Shown here: positions 35,532 to 45,633 of the stretch, one piece after another | How the letters are laid out: every line of letters begins with the position of its first letter | Position numbering within the stretch: position 1 is the stretch's first letter | From: Gordonia terrae | Lineage (GTDB): Bacteria > Actinomycetota > Actinomycetes > Mycobacteriales > Mycobacteriaceae | Direction of reading: 5' to 3' | DNA: 64,000 bases | Assembly: GCF_001698225.1 (NCBI RefSeq) | Contig: NZ_CP016594.1 | Location: 62,001 to 126,000, forward strand | Made by a program: the position numbers and the translations under genes | Notes under the pieces: generated by a model | Told to the model about the DNA's origin: nothing | The model's database searches: none | What the model saw: the letters and a program-made list of their open reading frames with translations, nothing else

Positions 35532-37052
35532 ATGGCATCATCGACTACCCGGCGCGCCTCGCGCGCAACCGCCAAGACGGATTCAACCAACGACCCGATT
35601 TCGACCAAGATTCTGATTATTGGAAGCGGGTTCTCTGGTCTCGGGATGGCCGCGCAGCTTAGACGTCGCGGGTATAGCGATTTTCTGATTCTGGAGAAGG
35701 CAAGCTCCGTCGGTGGGACCTGGCGCGACAATACCTATCCGGGCTGTGCATGTGACGTTCCGTCGCTGATGTACTCGTACTCATTCGAGAGTCGAGGTAG
35801 CTGGTCGAAGGTGTGGTCGTCACAGCCAGAAATTGAGCGGTATCTACAGGATGTCGCGGATAAGCGTGGCGTGACACAAAAGATTCATTTCGGTCAGAAG
35901 TTGGTTTCTGGATACTGGAGCGAGTCGGAGTCGCGGTGGCACCTGCGTACTGAGTCCGGACGTGAGTACATTGCTCAGTTCGTGGTGTCAGGAGTCGGTG
36001 CGCTGCATATCCCCAATTTTCCCGAAATTTCGGGGATTGAGGACTTTAAAGGCGAAGCGTTTCACTCCGCACAGTGGGATCATTCGGTGGATCTGGAGGG
36101 CAAGCGTGTCGCCGTGATCGGCACTGGTGCCAGCGCTATCCAGTTTGTACCTTTCGTGCAGAAGGAGGCCATGTCCCTCAAGGTCTTCCAGCGAACCCCT
36201 GCCTGGGTCCTACCCCGCAAGAATTTCTCCGTTCCGCCGGCCCTGCGGACTCTTCTGAGTAAACTCCCGATTGCACGTCGTATCGCCAGGTGGTCGGTGT
36301 ACTGGGGTGCGGAGAGCCTGGCCTTCGGCCTCAACGGTCACTCTAACCTCATGCGGCCAATTGAAAAGGTCGCTCGGTGGAACATTGAACGCTCCATCTC
36401 TGATCCGGCATTGCGCAAGAAACTGACCCCGTCGTATCGTATCGGCTGTAAGCGGATTCTGGGGTCAAACGACTATTACCCGGCGCTTGCGGCACCTAAC
36501 ACCACTGTCATCAGCGATCGGATTGAGAAGGTGACCGCTGATTCCATCATTTCTTCAGACGGTGTCGAGCATCTCGTGGACGTTATAATTTATGCGACCG
36601 GTTTTCACGTGACTGATGGTTTCGATCAGCTCGCCCTGAAAGGTGCCACTGGCGAGGATCTCCCGTCCCACTGGCATCAGACGGGGATTAACACGCACCT
36701 GGGCATCACGACCGAGGGTTTTCCCAACCTGTTTTTCCTCCTCGGACCCAACACGGGCCTCGGCCACAACTCAGTGGTGTTCATGATCGAGCAACAGATC
36801 AAATACATCATGAAGGCCATCGACACAGTAGAAAGCCGAGGCGCTGAGAAGGTTGACGTACGCCCGTCCGTGCAAGAACAGTTCAACACCGACATCCAGC
36901 GGAAGCTGGCCAAGGGAGTGTGGACCAACGGCGGCTGCACGAGTTGGTATCTCGACTCGCAGGGCGTCAACCGGACCGTGTGGCCGGGCTTCACATGGCA
37001 GTACTGGCGCGCCACGAAAGATTTCGAGCCCGCCGAGTACGACATCGCCTGA
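35532..37052 (+). CDS. Flavin-containing / Baeyer-Villiger-type monooxygenase
   Basis: About 506 residues from the ATG preceded by GAGGGAGAAAG; the frame from 35418 has no such signal. FAD motif IIGSGFSGLGMAAQL, the fingerprint FKGEAFHSAQWD (FxGxxxHxxxW), the NADPH Rossmann motif VAVIGTGASAIQF and the ATGF stretch near the C-terminus mark the class B monooxygenases. It resembles the MymA/EtaA group of mycobacteria. Such enzymes insert oxygen into ketones or oxidise sulfur. Located between a diiron oxygenase and an SDR, it could oxidise a ketone to an ester that the hydrolase at 39029 then cleaves. Confidence 0.9.
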   Translation: MASSTTRRASRATAKTDSTNDPISTKILIIGSGFSGLGMAAQLRRRGYSDFLILEKASSVGGTWRDNTYPGCACDVPSLMYSYSFESRGSWSKVWSSQPEIERYLQDVADKRGVTQKIHFGQKLVSGYWSESESRWHLRTESGREYIAQFVVSGVGALHIPNFPEISGIEDFKGEAFHSAQWDHSVDLEGKRVAVIGTGASAIQFVPFVQKEAMSLKVFQRTPAWVLPRKNFSVPPALRTLLSKLPIARRIARWSVYWGAESLAFGLNGHSNLMRPIEKVARWNIERSISDPALRKKLTPSYRIGCKRILGSNDYYPALAAPNTTVISDRIEKVTADSIISSDGVEHLVDVIIYATGFHVTDGFDQLALKGATGEDLPSHWHQTGINTHLGITTEGFPNLFFLLGPNTGLGHNSVVFMIEQQIKYIMKAIDTVESRGAEKVDVRPSVQEQFNTDIQRKLAKGVWTNGGCTSWYLDSQGVNRTVWPGFTWQYWRATKDFEPAEYDIA

Positions 37053-37099
37053 GCCCGAACGCACGGAGAGACACGATTCGAAGAGATGGTGGGACGACG

Positions 37100-37969
37100 G
37101 TGAGCAGTTCTAATCGGCATGACTATACCGGCAAGGTGGCAGTGATCACCGGTGCCGCGTCAGGGATCGGTCGGTCTCTGGCACTCCAGTTGGCGGAGCG
37201 AGGTGCCGCACTGGCACTGTCCGACATTGATGAGATGCACTTGAAGGAGACTGCAGAACTTTGCCGCACCACGCATGGGGCAACGGTAACCGCCGCCGTA
37301 CTAGACGTTGCGGACCGCGCTGCTTTTCAGGACTATGCCGACGGAGTGCGGTCAGAGTCGGGCCACGTCGACATGGTGTTCAACAACGCCGGCGTGGCCT
37401 TGGGCGTCGACGTGGTCGACATGAGCTGGGAAGACTTCGACTGGCTCATGGGCATCAACTTTGGCGGAGTCGTTAACGGGTCGAAGGCGTTTCTGCCTCA
37501 CCTGATCGCGTCCGGGGACGGACATCTCATTAACACGTCGAGCGTCTTCGGCTTGATCGGAATCCCCAGCCAAAGCGCCTATAATGCCGCGAAATTCGGC
37601 GTCAGAGGCTTCACCGAGGCGCTCCGACAGGAGATGAAAATCAGTCGATACCCGGTCACAGTGACATGTGTGCACCCGGGGGGTGTAAAAACCAACATCG
37701 TCAACAATGCCCGAGGCGTTTCCGCCATGGGGGCAGACACCGCGACTGTCGCCTCGCTGTTCGACAGGATCGCACGAAGCACCCCGGATAAAGCAGCGGC
37801 GACAATCCTCAAAGGTATGGACAAGAAGAGAGCGCGAGTGCTGATCGGTGCGGACGCCCGCGGTTTCGACTTCGTGGCACGGGTGATCGGTCCCCGCTAC
37901 CAGGACATCGCGGCGCCACTGACACGAGCGGGTTACGCGGTCGCACGTAGACAGGGGATCCTCAAGTGA
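37100..37969 (+). CDS. Short-chain dehydrogenase/reductase (SadH-like)
   Basis: About 289 residues from a GTG; the open frame extends upstream into the monooxygenase gene. Classical SDR motifs: VITGAASGIGRSLA (cofactor), NNAGVALG, catalytic Ser in LINTSSVFG and Tyr/Lys in SAYNAAKFG. It likely interconverts an alcohol and a ketone made by the oxygenases. It overlaps the reductase gene as GTGA. Confidence 0.9.
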   Translation: MSSSNRHDYTGKVAVITGAASGIGRSLALQLAERGAALALSDIDEMHLKETAELCRTTHGATVTAAVLDVADRAAFQDYADGVRSESGHVDMVFNNAGVALGVDVVDMSWEDFDWLMGINFGGVVNGSKAFLPHLIASGDGHLINTSSVFGLIGIPSQSAYNAAKFGVRGFTEALRQEMKISRYPVTVTCVHPGGVKTNIVNNARGVSAMGADTATVASLFDRIARSTPDKAAATILKGMDKKRARVLIGADARGFDFVARVIGPRYQDIAAPLTRAGYAVARRQGILK

Positions 37970-39039
37970 CCGTCGAACCCGATTCACGTCCGGCTGCCGC
38001 GGCGGCCCGCTCACGCACCTTAACCGTCTCGGAAGTGATCCAGGAAACGAAAGACTCCGTTACCATTTCGTTCGAAATCCCCGACGCCATGGTCGAGGAA
38101 TTCAAGCATACCCCAGGGCAATTCATCACCGTCAAGATCCCATCTGATCGGACCGGTCATGTCGCACGGTGCTACTCATTGAGCAGCTCGCCTCACGTCG
38201 ACGACTTCCGTCTCGAGATCGGCATCAAGCGGACCGAGAACGGTTACGCATCGAACTGGCTGTGCGATAACGCGATTACGGGAATGGAATTGACCGTCCT
38301 CCCGCCGTCAGGGCATTTCACGGCGAAGAATCTCGACGTTGATTTTCTATTCTTCGCAGGAGGAAGTGGGATCACTCCGGTCTTTTCGCTGATTAAGTCG
38401 GCACTTGTGTGCGGCGGGGGCGAGGTCACACTATTCTACGCGAACCGCGATGCCGAGTCGATCATGTACGGGGGGCAACTGACGCAGATCGTCTCCGAGT
38501 TTCCTGAGCGTTTCACCGTCTTCCATTGGTTGGAGTCGGCTATGGGTATTCCGACGCCTCAGAATGTCGAGTCCGCCATACGTGAGCACCGCGGTGCACA
38601 GATCTTCACCTGTGGTCCGGCGCCGTTCATGGATCTGGTGCAGAAGTCGGCGGAGGCCTGCGGTGTCGAGCACTCCTCGGTACATCGAGAAGTCTTCCAG
38701 TCACTGACCGGGGATCCGTTCGATACAGCCACGATGCGTCAGCTTGGTGACGACGACGGTGTGGCGACCGCTACGGTCTATCTGAATGGGCAGTCCATCA
38801 CGACTGAGTGGCCGCGCAACACGCCGTTGCTCGACGTGCTACTGGCCCAAGGCCACAATGCCCCGTACTCCTGCCGAGAAGGAGCCTGCAGCGCGTGTGT
38901 ATGCAAGCTGGTCGAGGGTGATGTAGAAATGGCCCAGAACCACATCCTCGTTGAGGGTGATGTTGCCGACGGTGAACGGCTCGCATGCCAGGCACTTCCG
39001 CTGACGGATTCTGTCACGGTGAGCTTCGATGACCTCTGA
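37966..39039 (+). CDS. Ferredoxin-NAD(P) reductase with C-terminal 2Fe-2S domain
   Basis: 357 residues. FAD-binding RCYSLSSSP, a nucleotide domain with FAGGSGITPVFSLI and TCGPAPFMD, and a C-terminal plant-type ferredoxin with YSCREGACSACVC and a last Cys in RLACQ. This order matches KshB and related oxygenase reductases. It is the only electron-transfer protein in the operon, so it probably feeds the diiron oxygenase. Overlaps both neighbours. Confidence 0.9.
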   Translation: MTVEPDSRPAAAAARSRTLTVSEVIQETKDSVTISFEIPDAMVEEFKHTPGQFITVKIPSDRTGHVARCYSLSSSPHVDDFRLEIGIKRTENGYASNWLCDNAITGMELTVLPPSGHFTAKNLDVDFLFFAGGSGITPVFSLIKSALVCGGGEVTLFYANRDAESIMYGGQLTQIVSEFPERFTVFHWLESAMGIPTPQNVESAIREHRGAQIFTCGPAPFMDLVQKSAEACGVEHSSVHREVFQSLTGDPFDTATMRQLGDDDGVATATVYLNGQSITTEWPRNTPLLDVLLAQGHNAPYSCREGACSACVCKLVEGDVEMAQNHILVEGDVADGERLACQALPLTDSVTVSFDDL

Positions 39040-39934
39040 GTTTGCGAGTGCGTCGCGAGGATCGCGTGACCTCGAGGTCCTTTCCTCCGACGGGACCAAG
39101 TTGTTCGCTCAGGAATTCGGTCCGGGCCGGGATGCTCCGCTCCTAGTCTTTAGTCACGGCTGGGCTTGTCAGGGACGTTTCTGGCGTCCGCAGGTCGAGC
39201 AGTTCGCGGCGACGCATCGGGTGGTGGTCTACGACCAACGCGGACACGGGTTGAGCGACCGGGGCCGGGTACCGTTCTCGGCGAAGCTCTTGGCCGATGA
39301 TATGGAGGCCGTAGTCCGGGCAGTGGCGACTCCCGCCGACAAGGCTGTCGTGGTCGGACACAGCATGGGAGGCATGTCCATCATGAGTTGGGCGGCTGAG
39401 TACCCCGCCTCGGTTTCGGAGCTGGCCCGCGGAGTAGTACTGGCAAGCACCGGGCCATCACAGTTGGTGGATCGGTCTACATTGCTCAAGGTTCCCCGAC
39501 AGCTACGACCGAGACTTGAGCGGGCCTTCGCGGCCAGTCTTGCAGTCGCCGGACCCGAGATGCAGGGGACGCGTTTGTCTCGCCGCCTGATTCGTTACGG
39601 AACCCTGGGCCCGGGCGCGACTGCCGAGGTAGTCGACGAGTGCGCCGACATCGTGTTGCGATGCCCACCACAGGTGCGCGGGATGTGGGGTTCAGTGTTG
39701 GCGACAATCGACGTCAGTAAGGGGGTTGACTCGCTGGAGGTGCCGGCGACGGTCATCGTAGGTGATGCCGACAGACTGACCCCAGCGACCCATTCAGTGG
39801 ATCTCGCAGCGCGCCTGGGTCGGAAGGGCGTTCTATTTGAATTCACTCTTCTTGACAAAGTCGGTCACATGTCCAACCTAGAGGCCGTCGAAGACTTCAA
39901 TTCAGCCGTGGCCAGATTAGACAAATCCGCCTGA
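39029..39934 (+). CDS. Alpha/beta hydrolase
   Basis: 301 residues with FSHGWACQGRFW (oxyanion region), YDQRGHGLSDRG, nucleophile elbow VVGHSMGGMS, an acid in VGDADRLTP and a C-terminal catalytic His in VGHMSNLEA. No signal peptide, so cytosolic. It overlaps the reductase by 11 bases and ends the operon. An esterase or lactonase acting on the monooxygenase product would fit. Confidence 0.88.
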   Translation: MTSEFASASRGSRDLEVLSSDGTKLFAQEFGPGRDAPLLVFSHGWACQGRFWRPQVEQFAATHRVVVYDQRGHGLSDRGRVPFSAKLLADDMEAVVRAVATPADKAVVVGHSMGGMSIMSWAAEYPASVSELARGVVLASTGPSQLVDRSTLLKVPRQLRPRLERAFAASLAVAGPEMQGTRLSRRLIRYGTLGPGATAEVVDECADIVLRCPPQVRGMWGSVLATIDVSKGVDSLEVPATVIVGDADRLTPATHSVDLAARLGRKGVLFEFTLLDKVGHMSNLEAVEDFNSAVARLDKSA

Positions 39935-40019
39935 CGCGGGTCTCGTCGACCCAACCCATGTTCACTGGCTAGTGCGTCACTGGCGCGACAAGTCAGCCAT
40001 CCTGATAACGTAGGAGGTC

Positions 40020-40772
40020 ATGTCTGTAGTCCGTCGCATCTCCGCGGCCCCGGTGAAAGTGCAGCGACGTGTGCGCGACGCTCGAAGCACGCGCTGGGAC
40101 GACCACCGCGCCGTCGTCAAAGCTGAACTCGTCGATGCAGCGATACGCGCGATCGAAAAGTTCGGCGATGCCGTGAGCATGGACGATTTTGCGGAAGAGG
40201 CTGGTGCGTCGAAGCCTAAGCTCTACCGCCATTTCGGTGACAGGGCTGGGCTCTACTCCGCCGTGGCAGCCCGTCTGGGTTCTATGATGTGGGAGTCAGC
40301 GCAGTCAACTCTGCTCTCCGGACAGGCAGACAGCACCGTCGACGAACTTTTCCGTTCAGCGGTGTCCGCATACGTATCCTTGGTTGATGAACATCCAGCG
40401 GTCGTCCGTTTCCTCATGACGAACCACATGTTCCAGTACTCTGAGTCCGGCGAGGGTGGGGCCGCAGATCAGCTGAGATCGGCAATGGAGATTATTTCCG
40501 ACGAGTTCGCTCGTGGCCTCCGAGAGGTCGATGCCGAGGAGTCCCCCGTCGCCGTAGCAGTAGCCTCCATTCTGGGGGCTGGCCTATCAGCGACCCAGTG
40601 GTGGATCGATCACGGTCGGCAGAATGGAATGAGCAGGGACATGTTTGCCGCGCACCTGTGCCAGACCTCGTGGGGGATCATAGACGGCGCTGCAGCCACA
40701 GTAGGCGTTCGATTCCATAGGGACAGGCCCTTAGGCGACCCTGGATTCGCCACTCGCCTCGACGCCGTCTGA
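40020..40772 (+). CDS. TetR-family regulator (first)
   Basis: 250 residues. The N-terminal helix-turn-helix reads VSMDDFAEEAGASKPKLYRHF after a 30-residue basic extension. GGAGG stands two bases before the ATG, close but usable; a start slightly downstream cannot be excluded. It follows the oxidative operon on the same strand after 85 bases, so it may be co-transcribed or separate. It is one of two candidate regulators for the shared operators. Confidence 0.88.
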   Translation: MSVVRRISAAPVKVQRRVRDARSTRWDDHRAVVKAELVDAAIRAIEKFGDAVSMDDFAEEAGASKPKLYRHFGDRAGLYSAVAARLGSMMWESAQSTLLSGQADSTVDELFRSAVSAYVSLVDEHPAVVRFLMTNHMFQYSESGEGGAADQLRSAMEIISDEFARGLREVDAEESPVAVAVASILGAGLSATQWWIDHGRQNGMSRDMFAAHLCQTSWGIIDGAAATVGVRFHRDRPLGDPGFATRLDAV

Positions 40773-41063
40773 TCCCCTTCGTACGGGTGGTCCGCCCTGT
40801 GTCACGCACGCGGCAGAACTGCTCACACAAACGGAGCGCATTTCACAATCCTGACTGCTGGCTGTCATGGGGGATCATCCTTGGTCGCCGCTCATCTTAG
40901 TAGCGGAGCGCTACAGACGGTACTGTTGACGACAGTGCCACAGTCGTGGCGGCACTCATAAGGCCCCCCTCGAGCCTTCCATCGGTACCGCCACTGGCAG
41001 TTTCGTTCTGTTACCGACGGTATTGGTGTGCAGTCAGAGGTTCTTGATTTGGTTTCGTAGGGA
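40773..41063. promoter_or_regulatory. Control region before the second TetR gene
   Basis: 291 bases without a gene. Two operator-like sites are seen: GGTACTGT-TGACG-ACAGTGCC near 40919-40939 (one mismatch between arms) and TTACCGACGGTATTGGTG at 41011-41028. The second resembles the perfect palindrome at 57151-57172 in front of the truncated paralogue, suggesting autoregulation. Confidence 0.5.
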
Positions 41064-41699
41064 GTGGCCAGGGTGGAAACCATCGATTTCGACGATGTTG
41101 ACCCGAGGCGGGTTCGGTCGCGTCAGCGTTTGTTGGATGCTGCGGTGACCTTGCTGAACAGTGGCGGGGTCGAAGCCGTTACCGTGGAGGCGGTCACTCG
41201 ACTGTCTCGTGTTGCTCGCACCACCTTGTATCGTCACTTCGAGAGCTCCACAGATCTGGTGGCGGCTGCCTTCGAGCGATTGTTGCCTCAGGCCGAGACC
41301 CCCGAGACGACGACGTCGATCCGTGATGACCTGCTGAAGCTGATGCAGCGGCAGGCTGAGCTTATTGAGCATGCACCGCTGCAGTTGACGACGCTGGCAT
41401 GGTTGGCAATGCTTCCCGAGCAGCCCCGGCAATCCGGGCAATCCGACGGGGATCAGAACGCGCTCGCGCCACTGCGTCGTCGAGTCGTCGAGCAGTATCG
41501 AGAACCATTCGATCGAGTTTTGACGAGTGACGTGGCCACGGCTGAGCTCGACAACTTCGATTTGACCATGGCTGTCACCCAGCTCGCGGGCCCGCTGATC
41601 TTTGCCAAGCTCACGGGCATTCGGTCGATGACCGTTGGCGATCTCGAACAGCTTGTCGACGATTTCCTCATGGCCCACCGGCGACACCAAACCTCCTGA
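41064..41699 (+). CDS. TetR-family regulator (second), linked to mmpL
   Basis: 211 residues from a GTG. DNA-binding domain: RSRQRLLDAAVTLLNSGG, then VTVEAVTRLSRVARTTLYRHF. A shortened relative of this gene remains at 57214. The gene lies directly before the second mmpL, with operator-like sites on both sides, so it is the best candidate for the repressor recognising GGTACT-N3-AGTACC. Confidence 0.9.
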   Translation: MARVETIDFDDVDPRRVRSRQRLLDAAVTLLNSGGVEAVTVEAVTRLSRVARTTLYRHFESSTDLVAAAFERLLPQAETPETTTSIRDDLLKLMQRQAELIEHAPLQLTTLAWLAMLPEQPRQSGQSDGDQNALAPLRRRVVEQYREPFDRVLTSDVATAELDNFDLTMAVTQLAGPLIFAKLTGIRSMTVGDLEQLVDDFLMAHRRHQTS

Positions 41700-41714
41700 C
41701 CTCCTTCCCCATCT

Positions 41715-41750
41715 ACGGTACTGCTAGTACCGTAACGATACCGTCGGTTT
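41715..41750. promoter_or_regulatory. Palindromic operator before the second mmpL
   Basis: ACGGTACT-GCT-AGTACCGT (41715-41733) is a perfect palindrome with a three-base centre. Immediately next, AACGATACCGTCGGTTT (41734-41750) contains the reverse complement of the ACCGACGGTATC sequence seen before the TetR gene. The pair lies between the TetR stop and the mmpL start. Confidence 0.7.
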
Positions 41751-41785
41751 CGTAGACGGGCTGGGTCGAGGGTGAGGTGCTGCAT

Positions 41786-44700
41786 ATGGTGGTCCAACGT
41801 CCAAGTGGTGGGCGCTTGGCGGCGCGCCGGTTGGCGGAACGCAGCGAGTACAGCACGACATTGGGGCGGTTGGCACGGTTCACCTTGGCGCACAGATTCC
41901 TCGTCATCGGGGCGTGGGTGGCTGTGGGTATCGTCTTGGCGATTCTGTTTCCCCAGCTGGAGACGGTGGTGCGGCAGCAGTCTGTTGATCCGATCCCTGC
42001 TGGGGTTCCATCGTTTCAAGCACTCGATCAGATGGGTGGTGCGTTCGGTGAGAAGGGCGCCAAGACCACTGTTTTCGTGACCATGGAGAACCCGAACGGG
42101 TTCACCGACGTGGCGCGGGAACGCTACGACATGCTCGTTCTGCAGCTGCGCGAAAATTTCGACGATGTGCAGTCAGTGCGGGATTTGCTTTCCGATCCGA
42201 CGACGGCCGGCCAAGCCTTGAGTGAGGACGGGCAAGCCTGGTACCTGCCTGTCGGGGTCACCGGAACATTGGGAGGGCCAACGGCCACGCATGCTGTGGA
42301 GACCGTGCGCCAAACCGCGCAGCGCGTGTTTGACGGTACGGGCACCACTGTCCATGTCACCGGGCCGACAGCCACTTTCAGTGACCAGATCGTCAGTGCT
42401 GAAAGCGATTTAGTCGTGATCACTCTGGCGACGGTGGCGCTTATCGCGATCATTCTGTTGATCGTTTACCGATCGCTGTTCACCGCGCTGGTGCCGTTGT
42501 TGGTGATCGGTGTCAGCCTCGGCGTGGGCCGTGGCATCTTGTCCGCACTCGGCGAACTCGGTATGCCGGTATCGCAGTTCACCGTCGCGTTCATGACCGT
42601 CATCCTGCTCGGAGCCGGGGTCGACTACTCAGTCTTCTTCATCAGTCGCTATCACGAACGGCTACGCCAGGACGCCACCACCGAGGTTGCGCTCGTGGAC
42701 GCGACAGCAACTATCGGACGGGTCATCCTGGCTTCAGCTGCCACGGTGGCGCTGGCCTTTTTGGCGATGGTCTTTGGTCAGCTGAGCGTGTTCTCCACCT
42801 TGGGTCCGGCATGCGCGATCGCCATCCTCATCGGATTCCTCGCCACGGTCACCCTGCTACCACCGGTGTTGCTGTGGGCGGCACGATTCGGCTGGGGCGC
42901 ACCCAGGCGAGATCTGACCCGAAAGTACTGGAATCGCGTCGCCGTGCTCGTCGTGCGGCGTCCTGTGCCGCTGCTGGCACTAACCCTGGTCGGGCTAATC
43001 GTGCTTAGCGTCTTCGCGACGGGCATCCAGATCACCTTCGACGATCGTGAGGGGCAACCCGCGACAACCGACAGCAACGAAGGCTACGCGTTGCTCGACC
43101 GTCATTTCCCTCAAGACGTCACTATCACCGAGTTCCTCGTCGTAGATGCACCGATCGATCTCCGTACTGCCAGCGGGCTGGCCGATCTTGAGCAAATGGC
43201 CTCACGTGTATCCCAGATCCCCGGAGTGACTCGAGTCATCGGCGTTACCCGTCCCACCGGGGACAAGCTCGAGCAAGCCGAGCTGTCCTGGCAGAACGGC
43301 CAGATCGGGAACCGGCTGGCGGGTGCGGTCGACGATGGCCAGAACCGCCGCGGTGACCTCGAACAGCTCCGTACAGGCGCATTCCAACTCGCCGACGGGC
43401 TTACTCAGCTCGACACCCAGGTACGCACCAACTTGGCCCCCCTGGCCGGCATCCTCGATCAGGCAAGCACAGCCGGGCAGCAAATTCAGCAGTACCAGCC
43501 ACTACTACGCCAACTCGCCGCATCTGCACCAGCGCTCGATCGCGCTTCTCAGAATGCCCCACAGCTGGCCGCGCTCACCCGCCAAACATCTGCAGCCCTG
43601 GCAACAGTGACCTCGATCCTGCCCATCCTCGATAATGCGCCCTGGTGCACCCAAGTCCCGCAGTGCGCAGCTCTGCGCGCGCAGACCCGCAATCTCGACG
43701 CCCTACTGAGCAACGGGACCCTCGACCAGATCGCCACGCTGTCAACACAACTCGCGCAGCTGGATACACCGATCTCAACAGTCACCGACCAACTCACTTC
43801 CACCGTCAACTCACTGGGCTCCACGCTGGGAAGCATCAGCAGCCAAGACCTTCCCGGCAAGCTCACCCAACTGCAAACAGGTATCAGTCAACTCGCGGCG
43901 GGATCACGCCAACTCGCCGCCGGTGTATCCGCGCTGATCGACAGCAACCTTCAACAACTCGCCGGGATGGCCGCGCTAGCCACACAACTACAAACCTCCG
44001 CCCGCGAGACCGCCGGAACAAACTCAGCAACCGGCTTCTACCTCCCACCTCAGGCCAACGCAGACCGCCGTTTCGTCGACGTCGCTCGCCAGTTCGTCTC
44101 GCCCGACGGCCATACCGTGCGCTACGCAATACAAACCAGCTTCGACCCCTACAGCACCGAGGCCATGCAACTGGCCGACACAATCACCGATGTCGCACTC
44201 GCCGCCAGACCGAACACAACCCTGCAGGACTCCAACATCGCGACAGCCGGGTTCCCCGCCATCAACGCCGATCTGCAACGTCTACTCACCGAAGACTTCC
44301 GACTCCTAGCGTTGGCCACCCTCACCATCGTCGGCCTGATCCTGATACTCCTACTCCGAGCACTCATCGCGCCGCTATACCTTCTGGGCACCGTCATACT
44401 CAACTACACCGCGGCACTGGGTATCGGCGTCCTGATCTTTCAACACATCCTCAAAACCGACATCGCCTGGCCCGTACCACTACTGGCCTTCATAGTCCTC
44501 GTCGCGGTCGGCGCCGACTACAACATGCTTCTCATCTCTCGCCTACGCGAAGAATCCCAAAACAACATCCGCATCGGCGTCCTGAGAACCGTCACCAACA
44601 CCGGATCAGTCATCACCTCGGCCGGCCTCATCTTCGCTGCCAGCATGTTCGGACTCATGGCCGGATCCATCTCGATCATGACCCAGGTCGGACTCATCAT

Positions 44701-44827
44701 CGGCATCGGCCTGCTGCTCGACACCTTCATCGTCCGCACCATCGTCGTGCCGACCATCGCCACACTTGTCGGCAGAGCAAGCTGGTGGCCGAGTACCCGA
44801 ACCGACACGCATCCAGCGTCCCGCTAG
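41786..44827 (+). CDS. MmpL/RND-family lipid transporter (second copy)
   Basis: About 1013 residues from the ATG with GAGG upstream; a GTG nine bases earlier is possible. It parallels the first copy along its length: QQSVDPIPAGVPSFQALDQMG, GAGVDYSVFFISRYHE, the coiled-coil loop with NAPWCTQVPQCAAL, and VAVGADYNMLLISRL. Twelve membrane segments are expected. The two genes are diverged paralogues rather than a recent duplication, and a third partial one is at 57.4 kb. Probably lipid export under the neighbouring TetR regulator. Confidence 0.92.
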   Translation: MVVQRPSGGRLAARRLAERSEYSTTLGRLARFTLAHRFLVIGAWVAVGIVLAILFPQLETVVRQQSVDPIPAGVPSFQALDQMGGAFGEKGAKTTVFVTMENPNGFTDVARERYDMLVLQLRENFDDVQSVRDLLSDPTTAGQALSEDGQAWYLPVGVTGTLGGPTATHAVETVRQTAQRVFDGTGTTVHVTGPTATFSDQIVSAESDLVVITLATVALIAIILLIVYRSLFTALVPLLVIGVSLGVGRGILSALGELGMPVSQFTVAFMTVILLGAGVDYSVFFISRYHERLRQDATTEVALVDATATIGRVILASAATVALAFLAMVFGQLSVFSTLGPACAIAILIGFLATVTLLPPVLLWAARFGWGAPRRDLTRKYWNRVAVLVVRRPVPLLALTLVGLIVLSVFATGIQITFDDREGQPATTDSNEGYALLDRHFPQDVTITEFLVVDAPIDLRTASGLADLEQMASRVSQIPGVTRVIGVTRPTGDKLEQAELSWQNGQIGNRLAGAVDDGQNRRGDLEQLRTGAFQLADGLTQLDTQVRTNLAPLAGILDQASTAGQQIQQYQPLLRQLAASAPALDRASQNAPQLAALTRQTSAALATVTSILPILDNAPWCTQVPQCAALRAQTRNLDALLSNGTLDQIATLSTQLAQLDTPISTVTDQLTSTVNSLGSTLGSISSQDLPGKLTQLQTGISQLAAGSRQLAAGVSALIDSNLQQLAGMAALATQLQTSARETAGTNSATGFYLPPQANADRRFVDVARQFVSPDGHTVRYAIQTSFDPYSTEAMQLADTITDVALAARPNTTLQDSNIATAGFPAINADLQRLLTEDFRLLALATLTIVGLILILLLRALIAPLYLLGTVILNYTAALGIGVLIFQHILKTDIAWPVPLLAFIVLVAVGADYNMLLISRLREESQNNIRIGVLRTVTNTGSVITSAGLIFAASMFGLMAGSISIMTQVGLIIGIGLLLDTFIVRTIVVPTIATLVGRASWWPSTRTDTHPASR

Positions 44828-45070
44828 TACGCACGCACGTGCCGAGATCTGACCGGCCCCGCCAGTCATCCAGCCATCGCGCCCACCTCATCGACTGACA
44901 CCCGCTCGACGGTCGGCCGCGGCACCACACCCGACCCACGTGCGAGCGCCCCTCGCGTCGTTGACGCTGGTAGAACTCGCAGGAGGGCCCGTCGCGGCGT
45001 TGGGGACTGTCGCTGATTCGGTGTAAGTGGTTTTGATCGCCCCCGGCGTGGGGCAGGAGGAATCACGACG

Positions 45071-45570
45071 ATGACCGACACAATCGGGGGCGTGGATGCC
45101 CCGGTGGCAGGGCCGGTTCAGACCGGTCAGGAACACGATGTCACCACCGCGGATGCGGTGCGTGAGCTCTCGAAGGCCGAGCAGGCTTTGGTGAGCGATC
45201 TGGTACGTAGCTCACGCGCTCAGGGAGTGGCTCTGACCGGTCCTGACGGGCTGCTCAAAGCGCTGACCAAGAGCGTGCTCGAAGCCGCGCTCGATGAAGA
45301 GATGACCGAACATCTTGGCTATGACAAACATGACGTGGCCGGCCGCAACACCGGCAATTCACGCAACGGCACGCGCACGAAACGGGTCCTGACCGACGCG
45401 TGCGGGCAGGTGCCCATCGAGGTGCCCCGCGACCGCAACGCCACCTTCGACCCGGTAATTGTCGGTAAGAGCAAACGTCGCGTCACCGATGTGGATCGGG
45501 TAGTGCTGTCGCTGTATGCCAAAGGCCTCACAACCGGCGAGATCTCAGCGCATTTCGCCGATGTCTACGG
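45071..45570 (+). pseudogene. IS256-family (mutator-type) transposase, N-terminal part
   Basis: Starts at an ATG with AGGAGG upstream. LTKSVLEAALDEEMTEHLGY and RNTGNSRNGTRTKRVLTD are typical of the family. The frame is cut at FADVYG by the IS21 insertion; the few codons after it are IS21 end sequence. A 20-odd base middle piece survives at 47779-47799 and the rest at 49164-49986. Confidence 0.9.
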
Positions 45571-45633
45571 TGTCAACGGCGGCTGAAAACTGACCCCTTA
45601 TCGACGGTTGAATTTTGACCCCCTTTGGTGTGG

